This document shows, piece after piece, positions 9,068 to 20,534 of a stretch of 64,000 bases of DNA (position 1 is its first letter; each line of letters opens with the position of its first letter). The stretch is from Megalopta genalis (Eukaryota > Arthropoda > Insecta > Hymenoptera > Halictidae), in the NCBI RefSeq assembly GCF_051020955.1, contig NC_135014.1, forward strand, positions 2,736,501 to 2,800,500. Direction: 5' to 3'. The notes beneath the pieces were generated by a model. It was not told the DNA's origin and searched no databases. It saw nothing but the letters and a program-made list of their open reading frames with translations. The translations under genes and the position numbers were made by a program.

Positions 9068-9650
9068 TAGATAGAAGATACTCGCCTTCTTTTGCAATCG
9101 CCACAGGAGATTCCCGTTTCGCGCGCGGAGTCTCGCAATTGGTCGATAAGAGGAGCCGAAAGATAAATCGCGTTTGCTGTCGAAGCAGTCGGAATCGGGG
9201 TGGCCAAAGTGTCAAGGAAAAAAAGAGAGAAGAGGCCCGAACACTATCTTAAGTACGCCTGTTCGGCACGAGTGGCCAGATAAGGAGGAAGACGAATCGA
9301 TCGGACAAGATCTTCTGCATTCCTTCGCGGCGATCGCGATTACCGGATTCCGCTGAAAGTAGCAATTATTTTTGGCCGAGTGCGAACGCAGCTGGAACTC
9401 TTTGGGAGGATCTTTATATAAGATGATAATTGTCTGCGTCGATTTGGAAACGTAGAAATCGGCTGCAGATTTTGTACGGTCTTAAATGAATTTCGTAAGT
9501 TGGCATCGATGCAGCAATATTCGCGGTTTCTTTCAATCTGGGACAACAAAATGAAAGTTTTTTTGAAAAACGAAACAATTTTCACGAACGACCTAATATT
9601 TTCTTTTGCAAAAAGATATTGTAGATAGGGAGCAATTTTATAAAACGATG
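9068..9650. other. Unique sequence, no gene recognised
   Basis: Mixed composition. An 81-codon minus frame (9340-9585) has no recognisable motif. Confidence 0.45.
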
Positions 9651-10530
9651 GAGCTAAATCAACTACAAGCTGTAATGATATTACATTGCAATTGCTATAA
9701 TAAAGCTATAATAATAACTATAATAGCTATAATAATATAATAGTTTTATTATAGCTATAATAATAGTTATCTTTGGAGTTATCTAATATTAATAATAGTT
9801 ATCTAATTTTTTTTTAATAGTTATCTTTGGACTAATAATATTGTTATGAAGAATTATGTTATTTGTAATTAGGATTATTTATTATTTATTTAATAGTTAT
9901 CTTTGGACTAATAATATTGTTATGAAGAATTATGTTATTTGTAACTACAAGCTGTAATGATATTACATTGTAACAGCTATAATGAAGCTATAATATTATA
10001 TATAGCTATAATAATAGCTATAATAGCTATAATAATATAATAGCTTTATTATAACTATAATAATAGTTATCTTTGGAGTTATCTAATATTAATAATAGTT
10101 ATCTAATTATTTATTTAATAGTTATCTTTGGACTAATAATATTGTTATGAAGAATTATGTTATTTGTAATTAGGATATATGTATTATTATATATATTATT
10201 ACATTTCAAATTATTTATTTAATAGTTATCTTTGGACTAATAATATTGTTATGAAGAATTATATTATTTGTAATTAGGATATATATATAAATAATAACAT
10301 TATAGCTTTAGCATATTATAATGTAATATCATTATAGCTTGTAGTTACAAATAACATAATTCTTCATAACAATATTATTAGTCCAAAGATAACTATTAAA
10401 TAAATAATTTAAAATATAATAATATATATAATAATATATGTGTATGTATATATGTATCCTAATTACAAATAACATATTTCTCATAACAATATTATCAGTC
10501 CAAAGATAACTATTAAATAAATAACTCAAA
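9651..10530. repeat. AT-rich block of direct and inverted repeats
   Basis: A unit of about 60 bp (AATAGTTATCTTTGGACTAA then TAATATTGTTATGAAGAATT) occurs direct at about 9816, 9892, 10115 and 10221, and inverted at about 10343 and 10457. A second unit (ACAAGCTGTAATGATATTAC) occurs at about 9663 and 9951 and inverted at about 10325. Runs of TATAATAGCTATAATA lie between. The inverted copies could form long AT hairpins. No coding content. Confidence 0.8.
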
Positions 10531-11490
10531 ACATAATATTTCTTTGAAATCACAGTTCAATGTTTTTATATAAACAACTTAAGTAAAATACAATTACATT
10601 TAAAAATACAAAAATCTAACAAACAATAGTAATTCCCTGCATTGGAAGAACCATCATCGAAAAAAGTCATCAGGGGTGGGGGAAGGAACGTTTTTCGACA
10701 CTCGTTGCCAAAAAAGTTGCTCCCGCGATCCGCGGAAGCGTAAAAGAAACCGCGGCGCCGCGTTAAATTTCTCTCTCGGACAAATGAATCCGTTAGATTA
10801 GAAACGAAAGTTCCGAGGGACTCGGCGCGGCGTGGCCCCGCGAACGCCGCGAAAAGTTGTTCCGTCCGGTTATCAATATTTCACGTTAAGGGTGAACGCG
10901 ACTAACGATGGAACGAAAGACGAAGTTCCTTTTTCCTGCCCCGGCAGGAATTATCAACGATGAAGTTAGTTAGTTTTCCGGCGCGAAGTTTTCCACGAAG
11001 TTTTCCAAGTTCTCTCTCTCTCTCCGTGGTACAATGGGCCCGGGCTAATTCATGCGTTTTATTTTCCGCGGTGCCGCAAGAGTTCCGCCGCGTCGTGAAA
11101 TGTGACTCGCATCTTTTCTTAATCCGCGCGGGACGCGGTTCCGCTTCGCGAAACGACGCACCCTCGAGGGTGGTGCTGGACCGATGGCGAACAGAAGAGG
11201 GGAGTGGGGGGAAGCTGAGGGCACGAAATCGGCAATTTTCGCGCGTTCGGTGCGGAGGCTGGACCGGGTAGAAGCTCGCCCGTACATTATCTCACGGGGA
11301 AACGATGACGTCGGGCCATGGGAATGCGTGTGCGTACACCTTCCGAGAAGTGGAAGAAAGTCGACGGGCCCGGAGAGTCGACGGCTACCTTTTTCACGAC
11401 CTTTCGAGTGAAACCGAAACTCGCGGGCCTCTCTCGCCGTCGCTCGGGCACAAAAGACGCCTCGGGGAAAGAGAGCGGTCTCGTCTCTTG
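10531..11490. other. Unique sequence, AT-rich then CpG-rich
   Basis: After about 10690 the composition turns CpG-rich. Several overlapping frames on both strands (for example 11045-11674 minus, 10960-11271 plus) show no recognisable protein. No splice-bounded exon stood out. Confidence 0.4.
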
Positions 11491-11550
11491 CCCTCTCTTT
11501 CTCTCTCTCTCCCTCCCTCCCTCCCTCTTGCTCCCTTTTGCTCTCTCTTT
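11491..11550 (+). repeat. CT/CCCT pyrimidine run
   Basis: CTCTCTTTCTCTCTCTCTCC followed by repeated CCCT units. Confidence 0.85.
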
Positions 11551-11854
11551 CCGAGAGAAACACGCCTCGACCTCGAGGTCTAATCAGATGCGGGTTAATC
11601 CCGGCTGTTTCTCTGCCCTTAAGGGTCGTCCACACGTGGGAAGAGAGCCGGCCTCGGTCGCTAGCCTCTGCCAAGGATCCTCCACCACTCGATTACTCGG
11701 ACAGCTCGGTTAGGGGACTGGGACCTCGAGCCGAGATACCTGATGCCCGCTGTCCGAGGATCGAGGATCCTGACGCGAGCCGCAGATTAGATGTTGCGTC
11801 GACAGAAATTCTGAAGACTCGAGAATTTCTTGCGGTCTGCTCGCGTTCGCTGAG

Positions 11855-12560
11855 ATTTCATCGAGTTTGTTAGGGTTTGTGCTAAATTGTTAGCGCGTTT
11901 TCTAAGTTGGTAGACTTTTTTTAATTTATTGGTATCTCTGCCAGGTTGTTTTAATTTGTTCAAGTTTGTCAGAGTTTGTTCAAGTTGACTGTAATGTGTC
12001 CAAGTTTGTGAAAACGTGATCGAGTTTGTTAAGGTTTGCGCTAAATTGTTAGCAGATTTTCCAGGTTCTTAGCCTTTGTTTAAATTTATTGGTATCTCTG
12101 TCAGTTCGTTTAAATTTGTCCAAGTTTGTCGGAGTTTGTTCAAGTTGACTGTAATGTTTGTCCAAGTTTGCGAAAACGTAATCGAGTTTGTTAAGATTTG
12201 TTCTAATTTGTTAGCAGATTTTCCAGGTTATTAAACTTTGTTTAAATTTATTGGTACCTCTGCTAGCTTGTTTAAATTTGTTCAAGCTTCTCAGAGTTTG
12301 TCCAAGTTGACTGTAATGTTTGTCCAAGTTTGCGAAAACGTAATCGAGTTTATTAAGATTTGTTCTAATTTGTTAGCAGATTTTCCAGGTTATTAAACTT
12401 TGTTTAAATTTATTGGTACCTCTGCCAGTTTGTTTAAATTCGATCAAGTTTCTCAGAGTTTGTCCAAGTTTGCAAAAACATGATCGAGTTTGCCAGGCTT
12501 TGTACTAATTTGTTAGCACAATTCCCAGATCGCATTGACCTTTGTTTAAGTTTATCAATA
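11855..12560 (+). repeat. ~162 bp tandem array, about 4.3 copies
   Basis: Anchors reading ATCGAGTTTGTTAAGRTTTG and AATTGTTAGC recur at about 11858, 12018, 12181, 12343 and 12482. Each unit also holds shorter internal echoes of CAAGTTTGT, so the unit grew from a ~12 bp motif. The third and fourth units are closest. Diverged tails continue to about 12700. Confidence 0.85.
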
Positions 12561-13070
12561 CTTTTTCCAGCTTCCTTCAATTCGTCCAAGCTTGACACAA
12601 TACGTTCGAGCTTGCTACAGTTTGTTACAGTTGATTAAAATGTGTTCAGGTATGTCCGAATTTGTTCAAGTCTTCCAGCATCTCTCTAAGCTCGCATTAA
12701 TTTTTCGAACCTGTTAGACATTGTCCGAGCTCCTTGACGTTTATTTCATCAAAAAATCAAAATTTATTTCATCAAAAAACCTTGACATAACCTTGACAAA
12801 TCAACCCTAAACCCAACGAGTAATAAAGGCGATCGCTCGAGATACGATTCGTCGAGATTTCGTGAAGCTTTAATTGTAAAAAAAAGCTCCGACAACGTAA
12901 TTTGTTCAATCATTACGCGCGAAGAAGCCTCTAAAATTCGTAGAAAAATAAATATCGTGAAATGAAAGGCCGCGGTAGGTATCGCGTTAATGTAATTTCC
13001 GAGCAAACGAGGCGGCTTGACAGCCGATCAGAATGCGAAAGACGAGCCGCGAAAGCGGGCTAGATTCGCG
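12561..13070. other. Diverged repeat tail and unique sequence
   Basis: To about 12740 it still echoes the CAAGTTTG motif of the preceding array. Then follow a short direct repeat TTTATTTCATCAAAAAA (12741 and 12764) and unique DNA. No gene recognised. Confidence 0.5.
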
Positions 13071-13420
13071 TGACGATATTCAATCACGGGGAACGAGTCT
13101 ATCTAGATTCCGGAGTGCCCCGCCCCACCCTGAAGAGTCCACGAAACTCTGCTTTCCAAGTGACACCGAATAAAACCGTCTGGCGAAACAGTCGCCTGAC
13201 AATATTCCATTACAGAGAAGAGTACTTCGGTCTAGAGTTCTCGGCTCAACAACACGAAGAGTCCACGCATCTTCTTCCAAACCGATAGCAGATCGATCGG
13301 AGGCCTCGCGGATGGAATACTGATGCCGAGACACCAGACGAAAAGTCTCCCCCGACGATATTCCATTACAGAATGCAGGTCAGAGTTTTAAATTCTATCG
13401 TCGACGGTCCACGAGCTCCA
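13071..13420 (+). repeat. Diverged tandem repeat, about 125-155 bp units
   Basis: GACGATATTC or GACAATATTCCATTACAGA-like starts occur at about 13073, 13197 and 13352, each followed by related sequence such as TCTAGA and GAAGAGTCCACG. The units are old and diverged. Confidence 0.6.
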
Positions 13421-13566
13421 ATTACGGTTGACAGTGGCTCGTTGACATCGCGAACGGTGTTCGTACACGATTTACCGATTTAACTGATTAAAACTAAGCC
13501 TATTATGGCGGTGAAAATGACCGTTTCACAGTTTTTATTGATGAAACATTTTTGGTATTATAGAGC
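13421..13566. other. Short unique spacer
   Basis: Unique AT-moderate DNA, no feature recognised. Confidence 0.4.
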
Positions 13567-14240
13567 CACTTTCGTGACAATTGAACGAATCAATTTCTCA
13601 ATTCGAGCACACACACGCGTTGTAATAAATATGCTAAGATGTTTAAATAAATTCAGTCTTGCAATTCTTATAATACGACACCTGTTGGACCATTTTTAGT
13701 GCTCCGAAGGTTTGGCGTTAAGACTGGTAAGTTATACAGGGTGTACCAAAAATGTCTCGAAATCCGGAAATGACGGGTTCCTCGGATCATTTGAAGCAGC
13801 TTCTTCCTCAGCGAAAATGTTCTACGACGCTTCGTTCACGAGTTATTAATGAAAAACGCTGATCAATGAGAGGCGAGCTCGGCTGGCGTGCGGCGGCCGA
13901 GTCAACGAGCGCACGGAGCTCGGTTCCGCTCATTGGCCCGCCTAACGCCCGCCAGTCGCCTAGCGCCAGCCGAGCTCGCCTCTCATTGGTCAGCGTTTTT
14001 CATTAATAACTCGTTAACGGTGCCTCGGAGAACATTTTTGTAAAGGAAAAAGTTGCTTCGAATGACCCGAGAAACCCGCCACTTCCGAATCGCGAGACAT
14101 TTTTGGGACACCCTGTACAGCCACTTTCGTAAGAATTGAACGAATCAATTTTTCAATTCGACCACGCGTTATAATAAAAATGCTAAGATGTCTAGATCTT
14201 TTTAGTGCTCCGAAGGTTAAGCGTTAAGACTGGTAAGTTA
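13567..14240 (+). repeat. Direct duplication flanking a MITE
   Basis: Sequence 13567-13734 (CCACTTTCGTGACAATTGAA to GACTGGTAAGTTATA) recurs at 14122-14240 in a shorter form that lacks about 50 bp. MITE A2 (13735-14117) sits exactly between the two copies. Confidence 0.85.
13735..14117 (+). mobile_element. Palindromic MITE, family A, copy A2
   Basis: TA, then CAGGGTGTACCAAAAATGTC at the left; GACATTTTTGGGACACCCTG, then TA at the right. Long inverted arms carry the CGAGTTATTAATGAAAAACG and GAGAGGCGAGCTCGGCTGGC blocks. The central GC-rich core gives it an orientation: it is parallel to A1 and opposite to A3. One of the best preserved copies here. Confidence 0.9.
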
Positions 14241-15487
14241 TATAGTATACCGTATCCCGTAATTTCTCCCGGAAATGCCGAATTTCGGGTTACTGCGAAT
14301 TTCCCTGTGCTGGGAAATTCCCACGCCTATGTAATTTATTGCTACGTCGATGCTAAGTGATCGACGGAGTCGATCAAGCGTCCGATGGTCTGTTCGGGTG
14401 TGAATCGGGTAAGAAAAACCGCGGAGCTATCGTCGGATAGTGGCACGTGGGCTCCGAATTGCCTTCGAATCGATTTAACCTCGGACATTTCTGGGAGAAA
14501 TTACTGTGTACTCGCTACGATCGCCGAGAACGTTCGCGATATAAGAGCTCCATTTTCTCCCGTTGCCCGGAGCATTTTCATTTTCACATTTCACGGGGTT
14601 CCATTGAAATTCGCGCAGCTCGAATTCGGAGAACGAAACCCGCGAAAGGGATCCCCGATAATTCTTCCGAACCGCCGGCGCTGATTATTCAATTCGCGCG
14701 TCCAAGGAAACCGAAGCTCGCGGTTCCGTTCATTAGCGCGAATTCGGTTGATACGTTCCGCGAAACCCGCGAGTAAAATTGGCCAATCACGGTCCTCGGA
14801 TTCTGCTAAAGCAGCTTAATTGCGCGGGTGGCTGCTCGCCCGGAAAAATGCCGGTTGCGTGAAAAGGTAGCAAGCCGGGGAAAAAGGAGACGGAAGAAAG
14901 AAAGAACGGGAGAGAGAGAGAGAGAGAGGGAGAGAGAGAGAGAGGGAGAGAATGAAAGCAAACAGACCGAGTATCAGCGCGGACGAATATCGAACGCGGT
15001 TTAATTACGCCGTCATTTCCCACGGCGGCGATCTGCCCTCGAAATTTATAACAGTAACGAAGTGGCAATAAGCGTAACGACCTTGCGCCGAGCCGGGCCG
15101 AGCGAAGCCGACCGGAGCCGAGCCGAGGCGGAGCAGCGCCGCGCCGGTTGCGTTATCAAACACGGAAGTCGAAGTAACGGCGATCGGGGCAACTGAGTTT
15201 CACGATCGTGCTCCTCTCTCGGACAGCCGTGCCATTGCGAGAACAGATCGAGAACTGAAACTAATTGGCTCTCCGCGTGAGGAATTCGAGGCGGAGACTT
15301 TCTTATGCAACGGGAATCGCGCGGAAACGACCTTTACGCGATCGGCGTCGCCTCTTACTAACAGGCGACGAAAACTCTGTTGCCGCGAGGCTGCAGTATC
15401 TCTCGGTAACTGTACAACTGTTCTAGTCGTCGCAAGGGGTCGCTTGTCGGAAATGGGGTAATTACGTAGCCCGACGTTCGAGTCGCT
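14241..15487. other. Unique GC-moderate sequence with a GA run
   Basis: A (GA)n run lies at about 14908-14952 and a GCCGA-rich pentamer patch at about 15085-15135. Overlapping frames (14385-14684 and 14447-14776 plus) lack recognisable domains. No gene supported. Confidence 0.45.
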
Positions 15488-15703
15488 GGAAAATATTATA
15501 ATAGGTACACGCTTTTATTTCCTCCTTTTTGCGGGAAAATGCCGAGAGCCGGTTTCACGAATCGTATAGTGTCACGTTTGAATCGTCAGATAATATTGCG
15601 AGAGCCACTTTTTTCTGTTTCCTTTGGGAAAATGACGAGGGATTGTTTCTCGAATTGCACACCGTAACGCTCGAATCATCGGAAAGTATTGTGAAAGGTA
15701 CAT
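15488..15703 (+). repeat. Family C ~90 bp tandem repeat, cluster 1 (2 units)
   Basis: Two diverged units, each with an AGGTAC-like start, TTT-rich part, GGGAAAATGMCGAGRG, a CGAATTGCACACCGTAACG-like segment and a GAATCATCGGAAAGTATTGT-like end. The same monomer makes up 18.05-18.57 kb (inverted) and 19.43-20.0 kb (same orientation). Confidence 0.75.
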
Positions 15704-15704
15704 A

Positions 15705-16078
15705 CAAGGTGTCCCAAAAATGTCTCGCAATCCGAAAGCGGCGGGTTCCTCGGGTCATTCGGAGCAACTTTTTCCTTTACAAAAATGTTCTCCGAGGCAC
15801 CGTTAACGAGTTGTTAACGAAAAACAGCGACCAATGAGAGGCGAGCCCGGCTGGCGCTAAGCGACTGGCGGGCGCTAGGCGGGCCAATGGGCGGAACCGA
15901 GCTCCGTGCGCTCGTTGGCTCGGCCGCCGCACGCCAGCCGAGCTCGCCTCTCACTGGTCAGCGTTTTTCATTAATAACTCGTGAACGAAGCATCGTAGAA
16001 CATTTTCGCTGAGGAAGAAGCTGCTTCAAATGATCCGAGGAATCCGCCATTTCCGGATTGCGAGACATTTTTGGGACC
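15705..16078 (-). mobile_element. Palindromic MITE, family A, copy A3
   Basis: Starts CAAGGTGTCCCAAAAATGTC after TA and ends GACATTTTTGGGACC. The right tip is degraded. Its GC-rich core is the reverse complement of the A2 core, so it is inserted in the opposite direction. It lies directly against family C cluster 1. Confidence 0.85.
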
Positions 16079-16724
16079 GTTTCGCATAGGCGTACTCTAG
16101 GCGGATTCGATTTTCTCGGGAGATCGCCGGGATCGAGTGCTCGGTATGAGCGCCACTTAAAAGCGACCTGCCCGGAGAAAAGTGCACGGACGCAGGGGCA
16201 TCATGGCATCATGGCGGCGCGGCAGAAGCGTGCTGCGGGCCCGCTCGTGTGCTATCAGCGACGGTTACCCGACACGCTCTTGCCCCGCGAGTTTTCGATT
16301 CAGGATCGCGCGGATCCGGACGGCCGAAGTGAAATCAAAATTGACCGATAATCGAACCTGTTTCTTCCCGGTCGGACCTCGAATTTCCATTACTGGCCAC
16401 CGCGAAACTTGTTATGCGGATCCGGACGGCTGGTCTAATGGTTCACTTACCAAGCGGCGCCGTTTGTTGCATAATTACCGGTGTCCTTAACATCCTACTC
16501 CACATTCGCAATTTGTTTGGGTCCGCGGACTGCGTAACCGAAGGAACGCGCGCGCGGCGAACTAGTTCTCACCGGGAACTTTCCGGCCGACGATGCGATA
16601 CGATTATTGTTCAGATTAATTAGGGCACAGGCGATAGAAGCATTTTTTAATTGAAGACGCTTTTGCGGTTTTTGCTCCTTGTTTCGGCGGATGTTGGAGC
16701 ATGGATTTCGTCCATAGGGAGATG
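16079..16724. other. Unique sequence, no gene recognised
   Basis: CpG-rich to about 16600. Overlapping plus frames (16058-16351, 16182-16490) lack recognisable motifs. Confidence 0.45.
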
Positions 16725-17076
16725 CAGTAAATCCTGTCTAATCGACGCTAAAATTGTATACAAAAATGGACGATTTTGGAAGAGGTGGTACGATTATTCG
16801 AGCCTCGAGGCTTGTTTTTATAATTGTTGACAATCGGTAACTATAAAAACGAGACGCAAGGCTCGAATAATCGTATAATTGATGCTCAGATTGTGCACGA
16901 AACTGGACGATTTGGGGAGAGGAGATACGATTATTCGAGCCTTGCATCTCGCTTTTATAGTTACCGATTGTCAACAATTATAAAAACAAGCCGCAAGGCT
17001 CGAATAATCGTATCTCCTCTCCCCAAATCGCCCATTTTCGTGCACTATCTGAGCGTCAATTAGGGGGAATTTACTG
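16725..17076. mobile_element. Family B MITE composite, copy B4
   Basis: Starts CAGTAAATCCTGTCTAATCG and ends GGGGGAATTTACTG followed by TA. It contains two full palindromic cores: an ATTATTCGAGCCT arm and its inverse occur twice, with a second left end (ATTGATGCTCAGATTGTGCA) at about 16877. One copy probably inserted in or recombined with the other. Confidence 0.8.
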
Positions 17077-17079
17077 TAC

Positions 17080-17289
17080 GATCTGACTAATCGTAAATTA
17101 AAAAACTAATGCCGCGCGCCATTCCGACGATTTTTGTAAATTCAACGTTAAAGGACAGCCGACAGTGTAAATTTCCCGCGGCACGCTGTGTCCATTAAAC
17201 AAAAATAGAACCGTTGATCCCGTTCAAAAAGCAATCCCGTTTTATTCTAGCAATTCGTTGGCTCGCGTAGCGAGGACTCTATAAAATAG
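17080..17289 (+). repeat. Family D dispersed repeat, copy 1
   Basis: About 210 bp that match 23626-23842 over their whole length. Shared marks in order: GATCTGA, a RACAGCC stretch, GTGTAAATTT-CCCGCGGCAC, GTTGATCCCGTTCAAAAAGC, ATCCCGTTTTATT and GAGGACTCTATAAAATA at the end. No open frame is shared. It starts 3 bp after MITE B4. Confidence 0.8.
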
Positions 17290-17559
17290 AATATATAAAA
17301 TGGCGGGGTTAAAGATTGCTAAAAGCACACACACGCACACTAAAACTGCCTCTATTTTATAGTCAGGCACATGTTAACTTTTACTGAATTAAATTGAATT
17401 TCGAAAGAAGTATAAGCACGTTGCATTGATGGCAACGTTTCAATGAAAATGCAACTTCAAAGGATCTATAAAACTTTTACATCGATAAAAATCGCATACC
17501 GAACCCATCAAATCAAATCGAGTTTTATGCACATTTTAAACAAATTTTTCCGGCAAGAT
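17290..17559. other. AT-rich unique sequence
   Basis: No feature recognised apart from a short ACACACACGCACAC run near 17325. Confidence 0.4.
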
Positions 17560-18052
17560 TCGAACTCGCAGCATTAAAAAAAGTTCCAAGGGATGAAAAT
17601 CAAGGGGGATCTGAAGTCAGACACTAACTAGAACATGTTAGAGTCAATCGAACGACGTAAAAAAATCCAAGTACAATTCTCGAATAAAAATGCAGCCCTA
17701 AACACTGATGAGAACTCGAAGAATCGAAGAAGCATTTAAGGGATGAAAATCGAAGGACCCGAAGTCACATATCAACCAGAACATGCTGGATTAGAAATTG
17801 AATCACACAAAAAGCCCAAATGCAATTCATTCAGGATAGCTCTCGAATAAAAATGCATTTCTAAACACTGCTCAGAACTAGCAGAATTAAAAAAAAAAAT
17901 CTAAAGGACGAAGATCGAAAGCTGAAGTTGCACACTAACCAGAACCCGCTGGATTAAAAATCGAGTCACACAAAAAGCCCAAATGCAATTCATTCAGGAT
18001 AGCTCTCGAATAAAAATGCATTTCTAGACACTGCTCAGTACTTGCAGAATTA
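17560..18052 (+). repeat. ~160 bp tandem array, 3 copies
   Basis: Anchors AGGGATGAAAATCRA-like, ACCAGAACATGCTGGATTA-like and CTCGAATAAAAATGCATTTC recur at a spacing of about 160 bp. The second and third units are nearly identical over AAAAGCCCAAATGCAATTCA and the next 40 bp. Confidence 0.85.
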
Positions 18053-18570
18053 AGATGTTACATTATACAATTATTTCATTTTCTCGAAGAAAAGACGAAA
18101 AAGTACCTTTCGGAATATTTTCAGATAATATTCAGAAAGTTATCAGATATATCCAGAAAATATTGGACTATTTTCAGATGTTACGCTGTACAATTGTCAA
18201 GAAATGGTCCCTCGTCATTTTTCCAGGAAAGAAAAAAATAAAGAACTACCCATTGTAATATTTTCTAACGACATAAAAATGTTACACCGTACAATTCAAG
18301 AAACGGTCCCTCGTCATTTTCCCACAGAAGAAAAAATAAAGAACTACCGATTGTAATATTTTCTGACGATGCAAACATTACTCCATACAATTCAAGAAAC
18401 GGTTCCTCGCAATTTTCCCAAGGAAAACCCATTCACGATATTTTCTAACGACATAAATGTTACACCGTACAATTCAAGAAACGGTCCCTCGCCATTCTCC
18501 CACAAAAAAAAAGACAACGAACCACCCATCGTAATATTTTCCGACGATACAAACGTTGTACAATTCGAGA
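18053..18570 (-). repeat. Family C tandem repeat, cluster 2 (inverted, about 5-6 units)
   Basis: Units read ATGTTACACCGTACAATTCA, AGAAACGGTCCCTCGTCATT, TTCCCACAGAAGAAAAAATA and TTGTAATATTTTCTGACGAT. In reverse complement these match the units at 19.43-20.0 kb almost base for base over GAGGGACCRTTTCTTGACAA and TTGTACAGCGTAACAT. Confidence 0.85.
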
Positions 18571-19424
18571 AATGATCCCCGGAGGACCATTTTCCCGCAA
18601 TTCCCCGCGAAATCAACAGCGACGATCCCGCTCGGCCGGCAAAGGTAGCATGAAATCGAGTCGGTCGACTCTCGAAACAGGAAAGCGGTTCGCCTCGCGG
18701 CGAAGGATCCTCCCGGAGATCCTCGCGGACCTTAAAAATCGAAAGGTCCGGCCGAACGGTCCTTCCAATCTGTTTATTCCCACGACCGATTCGCGACGGC
18801 CGAACTCCGCGTTCGAACTCGCGTCGCGTCGCGTCGCGTCGCGTCGCGTCGCGTCGCGTCGCGTCGCGAGATGAGAGCAGCGTTTCTCGTCGACCGGCTC
18901 TCCCGGCGGACTCCCTTGACCCATCTTCGAAAGTTCGCGGAATAAACTCCGTGGAGCGGAGGCGCGGAGGGGCCGGGGGAGACTCCCCTGCGATGCATCT
19001 CGCAATCCTCTCGCTCGGATTTATGCGGGGCAACGGCCTAAGCGAGTGTGCATCCACTGCAACTGTCCGGTTCAAGCTGGCTGGTGTGCACCACGTGCGG
19101 CCGCGATACGTGTGCACTCTGCACACCGCACACCGACGCCCGGCCAGGTAAACACGGACGAGTATTGTGCATAGCGACTAGCGACGGCCTCGAGCCGGCC
19201 GCGGTCCTTCGCCGGAAGATCCTTCTTCGGTTCGCTGCCCTTTCGATGCTCGTTCGAATCCTCTGCCACCTGACGATTCCACGGGATTGCATTTTTATTC
19301 AACGTCTATCCTGAATGAATCGCACTCGGACTTTTTACGTGACTCGATTTTTAATACAGCGTGTTCTGGTTAGCGTGCGACCTCGGGTCCTTCGATCTTC
19401 GTCCTTTAGATTTTGCTTTAATTA
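18571..19424. other. CpG-rich unique sequence with a CGCGT repeat
   Basis: A (GCGTC)n pentamer run lies at 18819-18869. Frames on both strands cross it and translate as RRVAS or RRDAT repeats. They are rejected as genes. No recognisable protein elsewhere in the block. Confidence 0.5.
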
Positions 19425-20010
19425 CAAGGATATATTATGGAAGGTACTTCTTTGTGTTTTCTTCGGGATAATGGCGAGGGACCGTTTCTTGACAATTGTA
19501 CAGCGTAACATTTTTATTATCTGAAAATATTGTAAAAGGTACTTCTTTGTCTTTTCTTCGGGAAAATGGCAACGAACAGTTCCTTGGAAATGTAATAATT
19601 GTGTAATGAAACATTTCAATAGGAAAGAAATATTATGAAAGGTACTTCTCTCTTTGTCTTTTCTTTGGGAAAATGGCAACGAACAGTTCCTTGGAAATGA
19701 AATAATTGTGTAATGAAACATTTTAATGGAAAAGAATTATTATGAAAGGTACTTCTTTGTCTTTTCTTTGGGAAAATGGCAACGAACAGTTCCTTGGAAA
19801 TGAAATAATTGTGTAATGAAACATTTTAATAGGAAAGAAATATTATGAAAGGTACTTCTTTGTCTTTTCTTTGGGAAAATAGCAACGAACAGTTCCTTGA
19901 AAATGAAATAATCGTATAATGAAACATTTTAATTGCAAAGAAATATCATAAAAGGTACTTCTTTGTCATTACCTCGTGAAAATGGCGAGGGACCATTTCT
20001 TGAAAACGAA
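19425..20010 (+). repeat. Family C tandem repeat, cluster 3 (about 5-6 units)
   Basis: Units of about 90-115 bp, each with AAAGGTACTTCTTTGTCTTT, TCTTTGGGAAAATGGCAACG, AACAGTTCCTTGGAAATGAA and TAATGAAACATTTTAAT. The middle units are almost identical and so recently amplified. The outer units carry the GCGAGGGACC form seen in clusters 1 and 2. Confidence 0.9.
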
Positions 20011-20534
20011 CTAATACAAACTACAAAAATTCTACTATTACAGTCTTACTATTTCAAAAGAATTTTATTTGCCAAATTCTGCATCGGAATTGTTCAAAAC
20101 AGAAGACAAGAGAAGAAGATCAAAATATTTACAGTCTATTTCAAAAATCTATTTTCCCCTGGCCCCATCCAGACAATACAGTACAACATATTACACAAAT
20201 CTCGAGACGAATATTACACAAATATTTCACATAAATTTCCACGGCGTTAAAAACAGGTAAATGTCCCCATAGCGAAACGAGTCGAACAAAAGCGAATTCC
20301 CCGATTAACAGTATGACATTGTCGCGAAAATATCTTCGAGTTCAAAGGGGTTAATCATAGACCGAGCGGTTGTTCCGCGAAGTATAAAACGAATAAATAC
20401 TTCAGGAACGCGACTGCGGTTGATAAACTTCAGGAAAAACTGGTGTCGGGTCGCGGTAACAATTACGAACGCATAATTTGATTACTCGCGGTAAAAGGAA
20501 AGTAATTGTAGGCGTCGTTGCTCGCCAAAAGAAA
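20011..20534. other. Unique AT-moderate sequence
   Basis: No gene recognised. A plus frame at 19933-20250 starts inside the repeat and has no known domain. Confidence 0.45.

Noticed and set aside
16421..16446. GGCTGGTCTAATGGTTCA, resembling a tRNA D-arm region
   Set aside because: No matching acceptor stem, anticodon arm or T-arm (GGTTCRANNCC) at the right distance.
18774..19005. Frames with RRDATRRDAT or SRRVASRR repeats
   Set aside because: Translation of the GCGTC pentamer run.
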